From contig PLMF01000246.1 in assembly GCA_003142355.1 (NCBI GenBank), positions 1 through 7,305 on the forward strand: a DNA stretch of 7,305 bases, read 5' to 3'. Position numbers and translations under genes: made by a program. This document shows, in pieces, positions 1-5,374 of this stretch (its first letter is position 1; each line of letters starts with the position of its first letter). The stretch comes from Bryobacterales bacterium (lineage in GTDB: Bacteria > Acidobacteriota > Terriglobia > Bryobacterales > Bryobacteraceae). The notes under the pieces were generated by a model that saw nothing but the letters and a program-made list of their open reading frames with translations, had not been told where the DNA came from and made no database searches.

Positions 1-392
1 TCGTCGTTCAGGCGCTTGCGGATCACCGCCCAATCGCCCAGGTTGTCGGTGACGCCCCAGATGAGCTCCACGATGCCGGAACTGAGCTCGGAAATCTGGC
101 GCGACGCCGCCCGAAGAAAGTCTTCCGCGGCTTCGCGGGCTTCGCCGGGCAGCACCAACAGGAACTGGCCGCCGCCGCTGGAACCAAGCAGGATACGCGC
201 CAGCCCCAGTTCCGCCAGCAGCGCCCGTGGCAGCACTTCGCAGAGCAAGGTAATCCACTGCGACCGCCCGGCGAGAAGATCCTCGCCGTGCCCAGAGGGC
301 ACCCAACGCGCGGAGCGTCCTTCGGCGGGAGGGGCCAAAAGAAACTCTTCCGTACCCAGGATTTTGCCTTGCAGCAGGATCTGTTCGGGCAT
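1..392 (-). CDS. Cas10/Csm1-like palm-domain protein, N-terminal part (C-terminus outside window)
   Basis: The first 130 residues are visible, starting at the ATG at 392 and running off the left edge. Residues 6-19 (LLQGKILGTEEFLL) match the opening strand of the first palm (ferredoxin-like) domain of type III Cas10/Csm1, usually written GDISGIQ-F. A GRSQWITLLCEVLPRALLAELGL stretch follows in shortened form (GRSxxxxLLxEVxxRxLLxELGL), then SSGGGQFLLVLPGEA, which closely resembles the Csm1 signature SGGxFxLLLPN. Next come a helix (EAAEDFLRAASRQIS) and a strand ending in GVTDN. In Csm1 this domain follows an N-terminal HD nuclease domain; here the protein begins directly at the palm. The second palm domain, which carries the GGDD cyclase motif, would lie outside the window, so cyclic-oligoadenylate synthesis cannot be judged. 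There is no strong ribosome-binding site; an in-frame TTG upstream is an alternative start. The family call is my own pattern match, without a search. Confidence 0.6.
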   Translation of the reverse strand, partial: MPEQILLQGKILGTEEFLLAPPAEGRSARWVPSGHGEDLLAGRSQWITLLCEVLPRALLAELGLARILLGSSGGGQFLLVLPGEAREAAEDFLRAASRQISELSSGIVELIWGVTDNLGDWAVIRKRLND

Positions 393-473
393 CGAAGCAG
401 ACAAGCCTTGAGAAACCCTAACTTTAGCACAGAATCTTGAGAACATCGGGGGCGCGGGCGAACCGTATTCTTT

Positions 474-944
474 ATGGGAAGCGCACGAGTAGTTGCGGCG
501 GTTGTGCTGATTTCAGCGGGCTTGGCCCAGTGGGCGCCCCGAACCCTTTGCTCCGGCCAGACGCGTCCAGCGCCTCCGCACCAGCGGGAGCCCGCGCCGA
601 AACCCGCAACCCAGCAGCCGGCCAAGCCCGCCATGTCCGATGCCCGGCTGGAGGCGGCGATTCGCGCCAAGTTCGCCCGCTCGAAGATCGACGCGGACAA
701 GTTCCAGGTGCATGTGCAGGGCGGCGTCGCCACCATCGAAGGCCGCACGGATGTGATGCAGCACAAAGGCGTGGCCACGCGCCTGGCGAAGACCGGCGGC
801 GCGGTGGCGGTGAACAATCACATCCAGATCAGCGATGCGGCCAAGGAAAAGGCGGCGGCCAACCTGGAGAAGGGACGGCGGCGAGTGCAGATCAAGCGCG
901 GCGACGCGCGCTCGGACTCGAGCCAACTGCGCCAGAGCCGCTGA
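474..944 (+). CDS. secreted BON-domain protein
   Basis: A 156-residue protein. Residues 5-21 form a hydrophobic segment after a single Arg, probably a signal peptide or membrane anchor, though weakly charged. Residues 29-53 are a Pro/Ala/Gln-rich linker. Residues 57-120 fit a BON domain: a helix (RLEAAIRAKFARSKI), a strand with GGVATIEGRT, a second helix (HKGVATRLAKTGGA) and a closing VAVNNHIQIS strand. BON domains (OsmY and relatives) bind phospholipid or peptidoglycan-associated partners in the periplasm. The last 35 residues are highly basic (KGRRRVQIKRG) and could contact anionic surfaces. It begins 81 bp from the divergent Cas10-like gene and is followed after 39 bp by the secreted parvulin gene, so the two plus-strand genes may be co-transcribed in envelope maintenance. 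No clear Shine-Dalgarno precedes the ATG, so the exact start is uncertain. A Cys at residue 26 is not in a good lipobox. Confidence 0.8.
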   Translation: MGSARVVAAVVLISAGLAQWAPRTLCSGQTRPAPPHQREPAPKPATQQPAKPAMSDARLEAAIRAKFARSKIDADKFQVHVQGGVATIEGRTDVMQHKGVATRLAKTGGAVAVNNHIQISDAAKEKAAANLEKGRRRVQIKRGDARSDSSQLRQSR

Positions 945-983
945 CCGTCACGTGATAAACTGAGGGAAACGCCGAATCTTGCC

Positions 984-1877
984 ATGAAATTTCTAAGTGT
1001 GTTCCTTTTTGCCTGCATCAGCGCTCTGTGGGCGCAGACCGCACCAGCGCCCGGCCCAGGGGGCACCCCGGCTCCCCGGATGCCCGACATCCCGGACCAG
1101 ACCACCATCGCCGTGTTCGACGATGGCGTGAAGCTCACCATGGCGGACTTCAAGAAGATCTTCGCCATACTGCCGCCGGACAACCAGCCGATGGCGTTGC
1201 GCGATCTCAAGACCTTTCTGCAACAGTGGGCGTTCATGCGGAAGCTCTCCCAAATGGCGGAAAAGCAGAAGCTGGACCAGGAAACCCCCGCCAGGGAGCA
1301 ACTGGAGTATTCCCGCCTGATGGTCCTGAGCCAGGCCAAGCTGGCCGAGGCCCTGAATTCGATAACCGTGGAACCGGCGGAAATCGTCAAGTTCTACGAC
1401 ACCGAAAAGGAGCGCTTCAAGGAGGTCCGGGTCAAGGCCCTCTACGTATCGTTCGGCAAAGGCGGGAAAGCGACCACCGAGGACGAGGCCAAGGCCAACG
1501 CCACCAGGCTGCTCGCCGACATTCGCGGCGGCGCGGATTTCGTGAAGCTGGTGAAAGAGAACTCGGACGATGAGACCTCGAAGGCCAAAGACGGCGATTT
1601 CGCCACGCTGCGCCGGAACGACAACATCCCCGATGCGATCCGCGCGGCGGTGTTTTCCCTGAAGCAGGGCGAAGTGACCGAGCCCGTGCGGCAACCCAAC
1701 GGGTTTTACCTTCTCCGCGCCGAGGAGGTGCGCTACCGCCCCCTCTCGCAGGTTCGCGACGAGGTCTTCACGCAACTGAAACAGCAGCACTATGCCCAGT
1801 GGCTGGAACAGACCAACAGAGATGCGAAGGTGGAATTCACCAACCCGGCATTCCTGGGCGATGCGGCGGCGAAGTAG
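984..1877 (+). CDS. secreted parvulin-type peptidyl-prolyl isomerase / SurA-PrsA-like chaperone
   Basis: A 297-residue protein with a clear signal peptide (residues 1-18, cleavage probably after ALWA or WAQ) and a Pro-rich linker to about residue 38. Residues 40-140 form a helical SurA/PrsA-type N-terminal region, including FLQQWAFMRKLSQMAEKQKLD and an EIVKFYDTEKERF helix that normally leads into the isomerase domain. Residues 147-250 match a parvulin domain: VRVKALYVSF strand, a long helix ending GGADFVKLVKENS, the KDGDF turn, IPDAIRAAVFSLKQGEVTEPV in broken form, and PNGFYLLRAEE. Such proteins assist folding of secreted or outer-membrane proteins. The two histidines typical of catalytic parvulins (the HIL strand and GxHI near the end) are replaced, by Ala152/Leu153 and Tyr242, so activity may be weak or chaperone-only. 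A GAGGGA sequence at 962-967 is the best ribosome-binding candidate, rather far from the ATG. The stop codon lies inside the 1872-1937 palindrome. Confidence 0.88.
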   Translation: MKFLSVFLFACISALWAQTAPAPGPGGTPAPRMPDIPDQTTIAVFDDGVKLTMADFKKIFAILPPDNQPMALRDLKTFLQQWAFMRKLSQMAEKQKLDQETPAREQLEYSRLMVLSQAKLAEALNSITVEPAEIVKFYDTEKERFKEVRVKALYVSFGKGGKATTEDEAKANATRLLADIRGGADFVKLVKENSDDETSKAKDGDFATLRRNDNIPDAIRAAVFSLKQGEVTEPVRQPNGFYLLRAEEVRYRPLSQVRDEVFTQLKQQHYAQWLEQTNRDAKVEFTNPAFLGDAAAK

Positions 1878-1937
1878 AAAAAGGGGTCAGACGCATTTTG
1901 CGGGGTTCAAAAATGCGTCTGACCCCTTTTTCTACTT
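1872..1937. repeat. perfect 28-bp inverted repeat spanning two stop codons
   Basis: The left arm (1872-1899) and right arm (1910-1937) are exact reverse complements, separated by a 10-nt loop (1900-1909). The core of the right arm is ATGCGTCTGACCCC. Each arm starts with AAGTAG read in its own direction, so the parvulin gene (stop 1875-1877) and the opposing gene (stop 1934-1932) both end in a Lys codon plus TAG contributed by the repeat. GGGGTCAGAC/GTCTGACCCC palindromes of this kind recur in many bacterial genomes, sometimes near REP-associated tyrosine transposases. That link is from memory; no transposase is present here. Confidence 0.9.
1878..1931. terminator. bidirectional intrinsic terminator between convergent genes
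   Basis: Within the palindrome, a 17-bp stem (1883-1899 with 1910-1926) carries a GGGG/CCCC base. It is followed by five T on the plus strand (1927-1931) and, read on the minus strand, by five T complementary to A1878-1882. This is a symmetric Rho-independent terminator able to stop transcripts arriving from the parvulin gene on the left and the secreted NTF2-like gene on the right. It sits directly after both stop codons. Confidence 0.8.
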
Positions 1938-2702
1938 GATGGCGACTTGAATGGGGATGACCTGGTTGGTCTGCTCGACCTGAATGCTGAGGACGCCGGG
2001 CTTGGCGTCACCGCCGGCCCGGACCGTCAGCACGGCTTTTTCCCCCGTTTTCAGGACCGTGCGGTCGAGCTTCACCTCCACGCCGGGGACTGAACCCGTC
2101 AGGGAGATGTTCATGGCTCCCGGAGCGCTGTTGGTAATGGTCACCTGTTCGGATTCGCCGGCCTTCAAGGTGACCGACGCCTTATCCGCCTTCACTTGCT
2201 TGTAAATGAAGTCGGGGACGGTGGTGGGAATCTCGGGAATGGTTGGGGATGCAGGTCCACGGGCAGTACTGGGAGTCATCTTGCCGAAGGGGGTCATGCG
2301 CAAGGACTCCGGGTCCACATACCAATACCAGGTGCCGTCCACCAGCTTCCAGGTGCTGGGGATCGGAACTTTCATTGGTCTACCCATGAAGCCGGGCAGC
2401 ATGATGTTCTGCTCGCACAGCACAGTCGCTTTGGCGCGCGTGAAATTGTCGGAATAGTCGACGCGGTTGATTTCGAAGCTGAGGTACTTGGTCTTGTTGC
2501 TGCTGTAGTAGATGTCCTTGGAGTCGTCGGCGACCACGGCTTCAGCCTTGCGGAATTCCCCTTTCACGTGAAGATCGTAGAACTGGGCGATGCGCGCGCG
2601 AAGCGCCTGGTCCACATCGGCGGGCGGCTTGTCAAAGAGGTCGCCGGCGTTCTGCGCAAACGATCCCGTGGCAAAGATGGCAAGCAGGATAGAACGGAAC
2701 AT
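1932..2702 (-). CDS. secreted two-domain protein of unknown function (NTF2-like plus Ig-like)
   Basis: A 256-residue protein I do not recognise by name. Residues 1-17 are a textbook signal peptide (SILLAIFATGSFAQ). Residues 28-132 look NTF2-like: an opening helix (DVDQALRARIAQFYDLHVKG), FRKAEAVVADDSKDIYY, then alternating strands with a conserved-looking VDGTWYWYVDPES end. This is the pattern of SnoaL/DUF4440-type proteins whose WxxxDGxWYW strand lines the cavity. Residues 140-165 are a Pro/Thr-rich linker. Residues 170-256 form a beta-rich Ig-like domain (SVTLKAGESEQVTITNSAPG, then VLTVRAGGDAKPG, ending VIPIQVAIK) like those in extracytoplasmic bacterial proteins. It probably acts in the periplasm or outside the cell; no catalytic set is evident. 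GGAAG at 2710-2706 is a good Shine-Dalgarno for this ATG. Base composition is somewhat lower in GC than the flanking genes. It converges on the parvulin gene and shares its terminator. Confidence 0.82.
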   Translation of the reverse strand: MFRSILLAIFATGSFAQNAGDLFDKPPADVDQALRARIAQFYDLHVKGEFRKAEAVVADDSKDIYYSSNKTKYLSFEINRVDYSDNFTRAKATVLCEQNIMLPGFMGRPMKVPIPSTWKLVDGTWYWYVDPESLRMTPFGKMTPSTARGPASPTIPEIPTTVPDFIYKQVKADKASVTLKAGESEQVTITNSAPGAMNISLTGSVPGVEVKLDRTVLKTGEKAVLTVRAGGDAKPGVLSIQVEQTNQVIPIQVAIK

Positions 2703-2710
2703 TATCTTCC

Positions 2711-2716
2711 ATTATA
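2711..2716 (-). promoter_or_regulatory. candidate -10 box (TATAAT) for the secreted NTF2-like gene
   Basis: Read on the minus strand, 2716-2711 is a consensus TATAAT only 8 nt upstream of the ATG at 2702-2700. If used as a sigma-70 -10 element, transcription would begin about 1-3 nt before the start codon, giving an almost leaderless mRNA. No convincing -35 is present; that position falls in the left arm of the 2723-2786 inverted repeat. The competing reading is that it is simply A/T-rich sequence next to the GGAAG ribosome-binding site. Confidence 0.35.
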
Positions 2717-2722
2717 TCGGAG

Positions 2723-2786
2723 GAAGCTTTCAGCGGTCTTTGCCGGGCTGATTGCTGATAGCTGATAGCTGACCGCTGAAAGCTTC
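2723..2786. repeat. perfect 16-bp inverted repeat with 32-nt loop
   Basis: The left arm GAAGCTTTCAGCGGTC (2723-2738) and right arm GACCGCTGAAAGCTTC (2771-2786) are exact reverse complements, separated by 32 nt. It fills half of the 130-bp gap between two divergently transcribed genes, so it is not placed as an ordinary terminator. There is no T-tract after the stem in either direction. It is more likely a REP/MITE-like intergenic element or a regulatory structure. Confidence 0.85.
2747..2781 (+). repeat. five tandem 7-bp units GCTGANN
   Basis: Consecutive heptads begin at 2747, 2754, 2761, 2768 and 2775: GCTGATT, GCTGATA, GCTGATA, GCTGACC, GCTGAAA. The last two units overlap the right arm of the surrounding inverted repeat, so the same sequence contributes to both a tandem and a palindromic pattern. 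Similar GCTGATA-type intergenic repeats occur in other bacterial genomes, as far as I recall. Confidence 0.85.
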
Positions 2787-2832
2787 TGGCTTTGCGGCCG
2801 ATAAGAGGATAGGATAAGAACGGTATTCACCG

Positions 2833-3642
2833 ATGCTGGCAACCGTAGTCCCCATCAACGCGCGCCGCCGGGGCGCGTACGTGCTCCTGGAGGCCGCTTT
2901 GCCGGGACGGCTGCCGCTGAATGTCGGCGTCCTGTTGATCGACCCCGCGACCGACCGGGGTTGGGTGCGGATGCGCGCGCGCTACGACGATCTCGCCGAT
3001 TCCGAGGATGCCGAAGTTCTGGAAGCGCTCGAAGAAGACATCCGCCGGAAGGTGTCCGAGACCGGCGCCGAGGCGTACCTGCGGTCGCTCGAGGATTCCC
3101 TTTCCAACGCGGTCCGTGTCGGCGAGCGGCAAGTCGTGGAGAAGGTGGATGCTTTTTCCCGCGCGCTCGACCGCCTCTACGGCGAACACGTGGAAAAGCT
3201 CGCCGTCGAGCCGTTCCGCACGCATGTGCCACTGTACAGCCTGCGCGCGGCCGCGGGCGGGCTGGGCGAAGAAATGCCATCCGAGGCGGAAGACTGGGTG
3301 CGCGCGCCCGAAGGCATGCGGCTCGACCCGTACCTGTTCGTGGCGCACGTGGTGGGCAACTCCATGGAGCCGCGCATCCCCGATGGCAGCCTCAACCTGT
3401 TCCGCTTCCATCCGGCCGGCTCGCGGCAGAACAAGATCCTGCTGATCCAGCGCTTTGGCGAGATGGATGAGACCGCCCGTTACACCGTCAAGAAGTACAC
3501 CAGCCGCAAGGCTTTCACCGGCGAAGACCAGTGGCATCACGAACAAATCCGGCTGGAACCGCTGAATCCCGAGCACCAGGCCTGGGACGTGGAGCCGGCG
3601 GATTTCGCGGTAGTCGCCGAATGGATTTGCGTCATCGAGTGA
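2833..3642 (+). CDS. S24 (LexA/UmuD-like) peptidase fused to a DUF3037-like domain
   Basis: A 269-residue protein. Residues 14-125 resemble DUF3037: GAYVLLEAALPGRLPLNVGVLL with the NVGV-L-DP signature, then a long helical region ending ALDRLYGEHV. Residues 133-269 form an S24 domain: VPLYSLRAAAGG, FVAHVVGNSMEPRIPDGS and YTVKKYTS. Ser177 (GNSMEP) and Lys220 (TVKK) fit the Ser/Lys dyad, and Ala141-Gly142 lies 36 residues before Ser177, the distance seen in LexA and UmuD autocleavage sites. There is no N-terminal helix-turn-helix, so it is not an ordinary LexA-type repressor. By analogy it may self-cleave on RecA filaments, releasing a 141-residue N-terminal part; this is inference. An in-frame TAA at 2815-2817 rules out a start further upstream. 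The gene end overlaps mutY, pointing to shared expression and a link to DNA repair. The N-terminal family assignment is less sure than the S24 call. Confidence 0.85.
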   Translation: MLATVVPINARRRGAYVLLEAALPGRLPLNVGVLLIDPATDRGWVRMRARYDDLADSEDAEVLEALEEDIRRKVSETGAEAYLRSLEDSLSNAVRVGERQVVEKVDAFSRALDRLYGEHVEKLAVEPFRTHVPLYSLRAAAGGLGEEMPSEAEDWVRAPEGMRLDPYLFVAHVVGNSMEPRIPDGSLNLFRFHPAGSRQNKILLIQRFGEMDETARYTVKKYTSRKAFTGEDQWHHEQIRLEPLNPEHQAWDVEPADFAVVAEWICVIE

Positions 3643-4637
3643 AGCCGGCGGTCTCCCGTCTGCTGCTGGCCTGGTACCGCGCCGGCCATCGCGATCTCCC
3701 CTGGCGGCGCGTGTCCGATCCGTACCGCATCTGGGTTTCGGAGGTCATGCTCCAGCAGACCCGGGCGCAGGCGGCGATCCCCTACTACCAGCGCTTCATC
3801 GAGCGGTTCCCCACCATAGGGACCCTGGCATCGGCCGGCGAAGAAGAGGTTCTCACCCTATGGAGCGGCCTGGGGTATTACGCGCGCGCCCGCAATTTGC
3901 TGCGCGCCGCGCGGCAGGTGGTGGCCGCGGGAGAGTTCCCGCGCGATTACGACGGCATCCGCGCGCTCCCCGGCGTAGGCGGCTCGACGGCCGCGGCCAT
4001 TTCGAGCATGGCGTTTGGGCTGCCCTGCGCCGTGCTGGATGGCAACGTGTTGCGAGTGGTGGCTCGCGTGGAAAACGATGCCGCCGATATCGCCTCGCCG
4101 CGGACACGCGAGCGCTTCGGCGCCGTGGCGCAGGGCTGGCTCGATCCGCGCCACCCCGGGCTTTTCAACCAGGCCCTGATGGAGCTCGGCGCCACCGTCT
4201 GTCTGCCCGGCAAGCCGCGGTGCCGGGTCTGCCCGGTCTGCTCCCTGTGCCGCGCGCGGGTAAGTGGCACCGTCCTCGAGCTGCCCGTCAAGCTGCGTAA
4301 GACCGAGCCGGTGCGCATCGCCGGCGCGCTTCTGCTGGTGCGGAATGGCCGGCGTATCCTTCTTCGGCAAAGGGAGGCTGGCGCGCGCCGCATGCCCGGT
4401 TTCTGGGATCTGCCCGCGCCCGAAGACCTGCCCGGCGCGCGGAGCGGGGCCCGCTTCGGCGAATTCCGCCACACTATCACGCATCACCACTACACCTTCA
4501 CCGTGCTGGCCGCCACCCCGCGGCGCCCTCCAGGCCTAGCCAGTCCCCAGTTTCGATGGTTCCGCCCGGCGGCACTCACTGAAATTCCTCTCAGTACCAC
4601 GGCTCGAAAAGCGCTGAAACTGGCCGGGATCCTCTGA
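3621..4637 (+). CDS. mutY: A/G-specific adenine DNA glycosylase MutY
   Basis: A 338-residue protein (E. coli MutY has 350) that removes adenine mispaired with 8-oxoguanine, in the GO base-excision repair pathway. Glu41 in SEVMLQQT is the catalytic acid. LPGVGGSTAAAI (116-127) is the helix-hairpin-helix, with Ser122 where endonuclease III has Lys, which marks MutY. Asp140 in LDGNV is the conserved active-site Asp. Cys194-x6-Cys201-x2-Cys204-x5-Cys210 binds the 4Fe-4S cluster, with an extra Cys207 inside the loop. From about 230 a Nudix-like domain follows (RIAGALLLVRNGRRILLRQR, MPGFWDLP). In it, HTITHHHY takes the place of the F-S-H loop that reads 8-oxoguanine. The ATG at 3621 overlaps the S24 gene by 22 bp. 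The in-frame GTG at 3639 would give a GTGA overlap and a length fitting E. coli MutY equally well. Neither start has a strong ribosome-binding site, which suggests coupling to translation of the upstream gene. Confidence 0.96.
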   Translation: MDLRHRVKPAVSRLLLAWYRAGHRDLPWRRVSDPYRIWVSEVMLQQTRAQAAIPYYQRFIERFPTIGTLASAGEEEVLTLWSGLGYYARARNLLRAARQVVAAGEFPRDYDGIRALPGVGGSTAAAISSMAFGLPCAVLDGNVLRVVARVENDAADIASPRTRERFGAVAQGWLDPRHPGLFNQALMELGATVCLPGKPRCRVCPVCSLCRARVSGTVLELPVKLRKTEPVRIAGALLLVRNGRRILLRQREAGARRMPGFWDLPAPEDLPGARSGARFGEFRHTITHHHYTFTVLAATPRRPPGLASPQFRWFRPAALTEIPLSTTARKALKLAGIL

Positions 4638-4671
4638 CCTCGGCCGAAGATCAACCCCCGGTGATGCTAAA

Positions 4672-4923
4672 ATGGATCACGTGAGGAAGGCGACGGTTCG
4701 CGATCTCCGATATCATTTCCCGGAAATCGAAAATCTGCTTCAAGAAGGCGAGGAGGTTCAGATCACCAAGCGCAAGCGTGTCATCGCGCGGTTGGTGCCG
4801 GAACGGCCGGCGGCGCCCGCGGCATTGCCGGATTTCACGGCCATGCTGAAGGAGATTTACGGAAACAAGAAGTTGAAAGTCACGGGGGCCGATCTCATTC
4901 GAGCCGATCGGGACAGGTATTGA
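4672..4923 (+). CDS. Phd/YefM-type antitoxin of a VapBC-like pair
   Basis: An 83-residue protein. Residues 6-45 match the Phd/YefM DNA-binding fold: KATVRDLRYHFPEIENLLQE, then EEVQITKRKRVIARLVPE, the strand-turn-strand found in nearly all of these antitoxins. The C-terminal part (LKEIYGNKKLKVTGADLIRADRDRY) is the flexible toxin-neutralising tail, whose RxRY end is common in antitoxins paired with PIN toxins. It should bind its own operator and, together with the toxin, repress the operon. It starts 34 bp after mutY and ends inside the toxin start (TTGA, 4920-4923). Start choice is open: the ATG at 4672 adds three residues before the GTG at 4681, and MRKATVRDL from the GTG fits the usual family N-terminus. 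A TAAAAT at 4668-4673 could be a -10 box for a leaderless GTG transcript. Confidence 0.88.
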   Translation: MDHVRKATVRDLRYHFPEIENLLQEGEEVQITKRKRVIARLVPERPAAPAALPDFTAMLKEIYGNKKLKVTGADLIRADRDRY

Positions 4924-5360
4924 GTTCCTACCTGGATTCCAGCCTACTGACTTCACTGTACGCGCCGGATGCGCATTCGGTTGCGGCGCGGGAGTACCTG
5001 CTGCAAGCGGCCGGGCCTTTCCTGCTGACTCCGTTCGGTGAGGCGGAACTGACAAACGCCATCGAATTGAGAGTATTCCGGCGCGAGATCACGGCGGCGC
5101 AGGCGCGGGCCGCGCTGGCAAGACTGGCGGCCCACATCGCCGATGCCGTTTTCCACGCCGCGCCCGTTCCAGTAGCCGTGTACGATGTGGCCCGGCAATT
5201 GTCGCGCCGGCACACCGCCACGCTGGGCACGCGCACGTTGGACATTCTCCACGTGGCCGCCGCCCTGGTATTGCACGCGGATTCGTTCTACACCTTCGAC
5301 CGCGCCCAAGCCCAACTGGCCCGCGCGGCCGGCCTGGCAACGCCGGTCCGCATCCGCTAG
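4920..5360 (+). CDS. PIN-domain ribonuclease toxin, VapC-type
   Basis: A 146-residue protein, the normal size for a VapC toxin. PIN acidic residues are all present: Asp6 in YLDSS, Glu43 in GEAELTNAI, Asp108 in TRTLDILHVAAAL and Asp127 in FYTFDRAQ. They would bind Mg2+/Mn2+ for endoribonuclease cleavage of tRNA or rRNA. The TLDxLHVAAAL...FxTFDxxQxxLAxxAGL ending is typical of VapC toxins paired with Phd-like antitoxins. The start is TTG at 4920, overlapping the antitoxin TGA (TTGA). Asp6 must lie near the N-terminus and no closer ATG or GTG exists, so TTG is well supported. GGACAGG at 4911-4917 is a close ribosome-binding candidate. Free toxin would be inhibited by the upstream antitoxin. It ends 14 bp from the convergent UPF0182 gene. 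Confidence 0.9.
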   Translation: MSSYLDSSLLTSLYAPDAHSVAAREYLLQAAGPFLLTPFGEAELTNAIELRVFRREITAAQARAALARLAAHIADAVFHAAPVPVAVYDVARQLSRRHTATLGTRTLDILHVAAALVLHADSFYTFDRAQAQLARAAGLATPVRIR

Positions 5361-5374
5361 TTGTCGCCCCGTCC

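Noticed and set aside
23..817. Long minus-strand open frame spanning the Cas10-like and BON-domain genes
   Set aside because: Its translation is Cys/Arg/Ser-rich with no domain signal; both regions have better-supported genes in other frames.
2723..2786. Heptad repeat region as a CRISPR array or attachment site
   Set aside because: Units are 7 bp with no spacers, and no integrase or second att-like copy is present.
2790..2832. Promoter for the S24 gene (TTGCGG at 2792 with TAAGAA downstream)
   Set aside because: Only half of the -10 positions match consensus, so it cannot be told apart from chance.
2827..3576. 249-codon minus-strand open frame opposite the S24 gene
   Set aside because: His/Gly/Ala-rich antisense shadow in GC-rich DNA; the opposite strand encodes clear S24 motifs.
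3531..3620. Upstream extension of mutY to an ATG at 3531
   Set aside because: The extra 30 residues overlap the S24 coding sequence heavily and have no counterpart in MutY proteins.
5361..5374. Terminator between the toxin and UPF0182 genes
   Set aside because: The 14-bp gap has no hairpin or T-tract.
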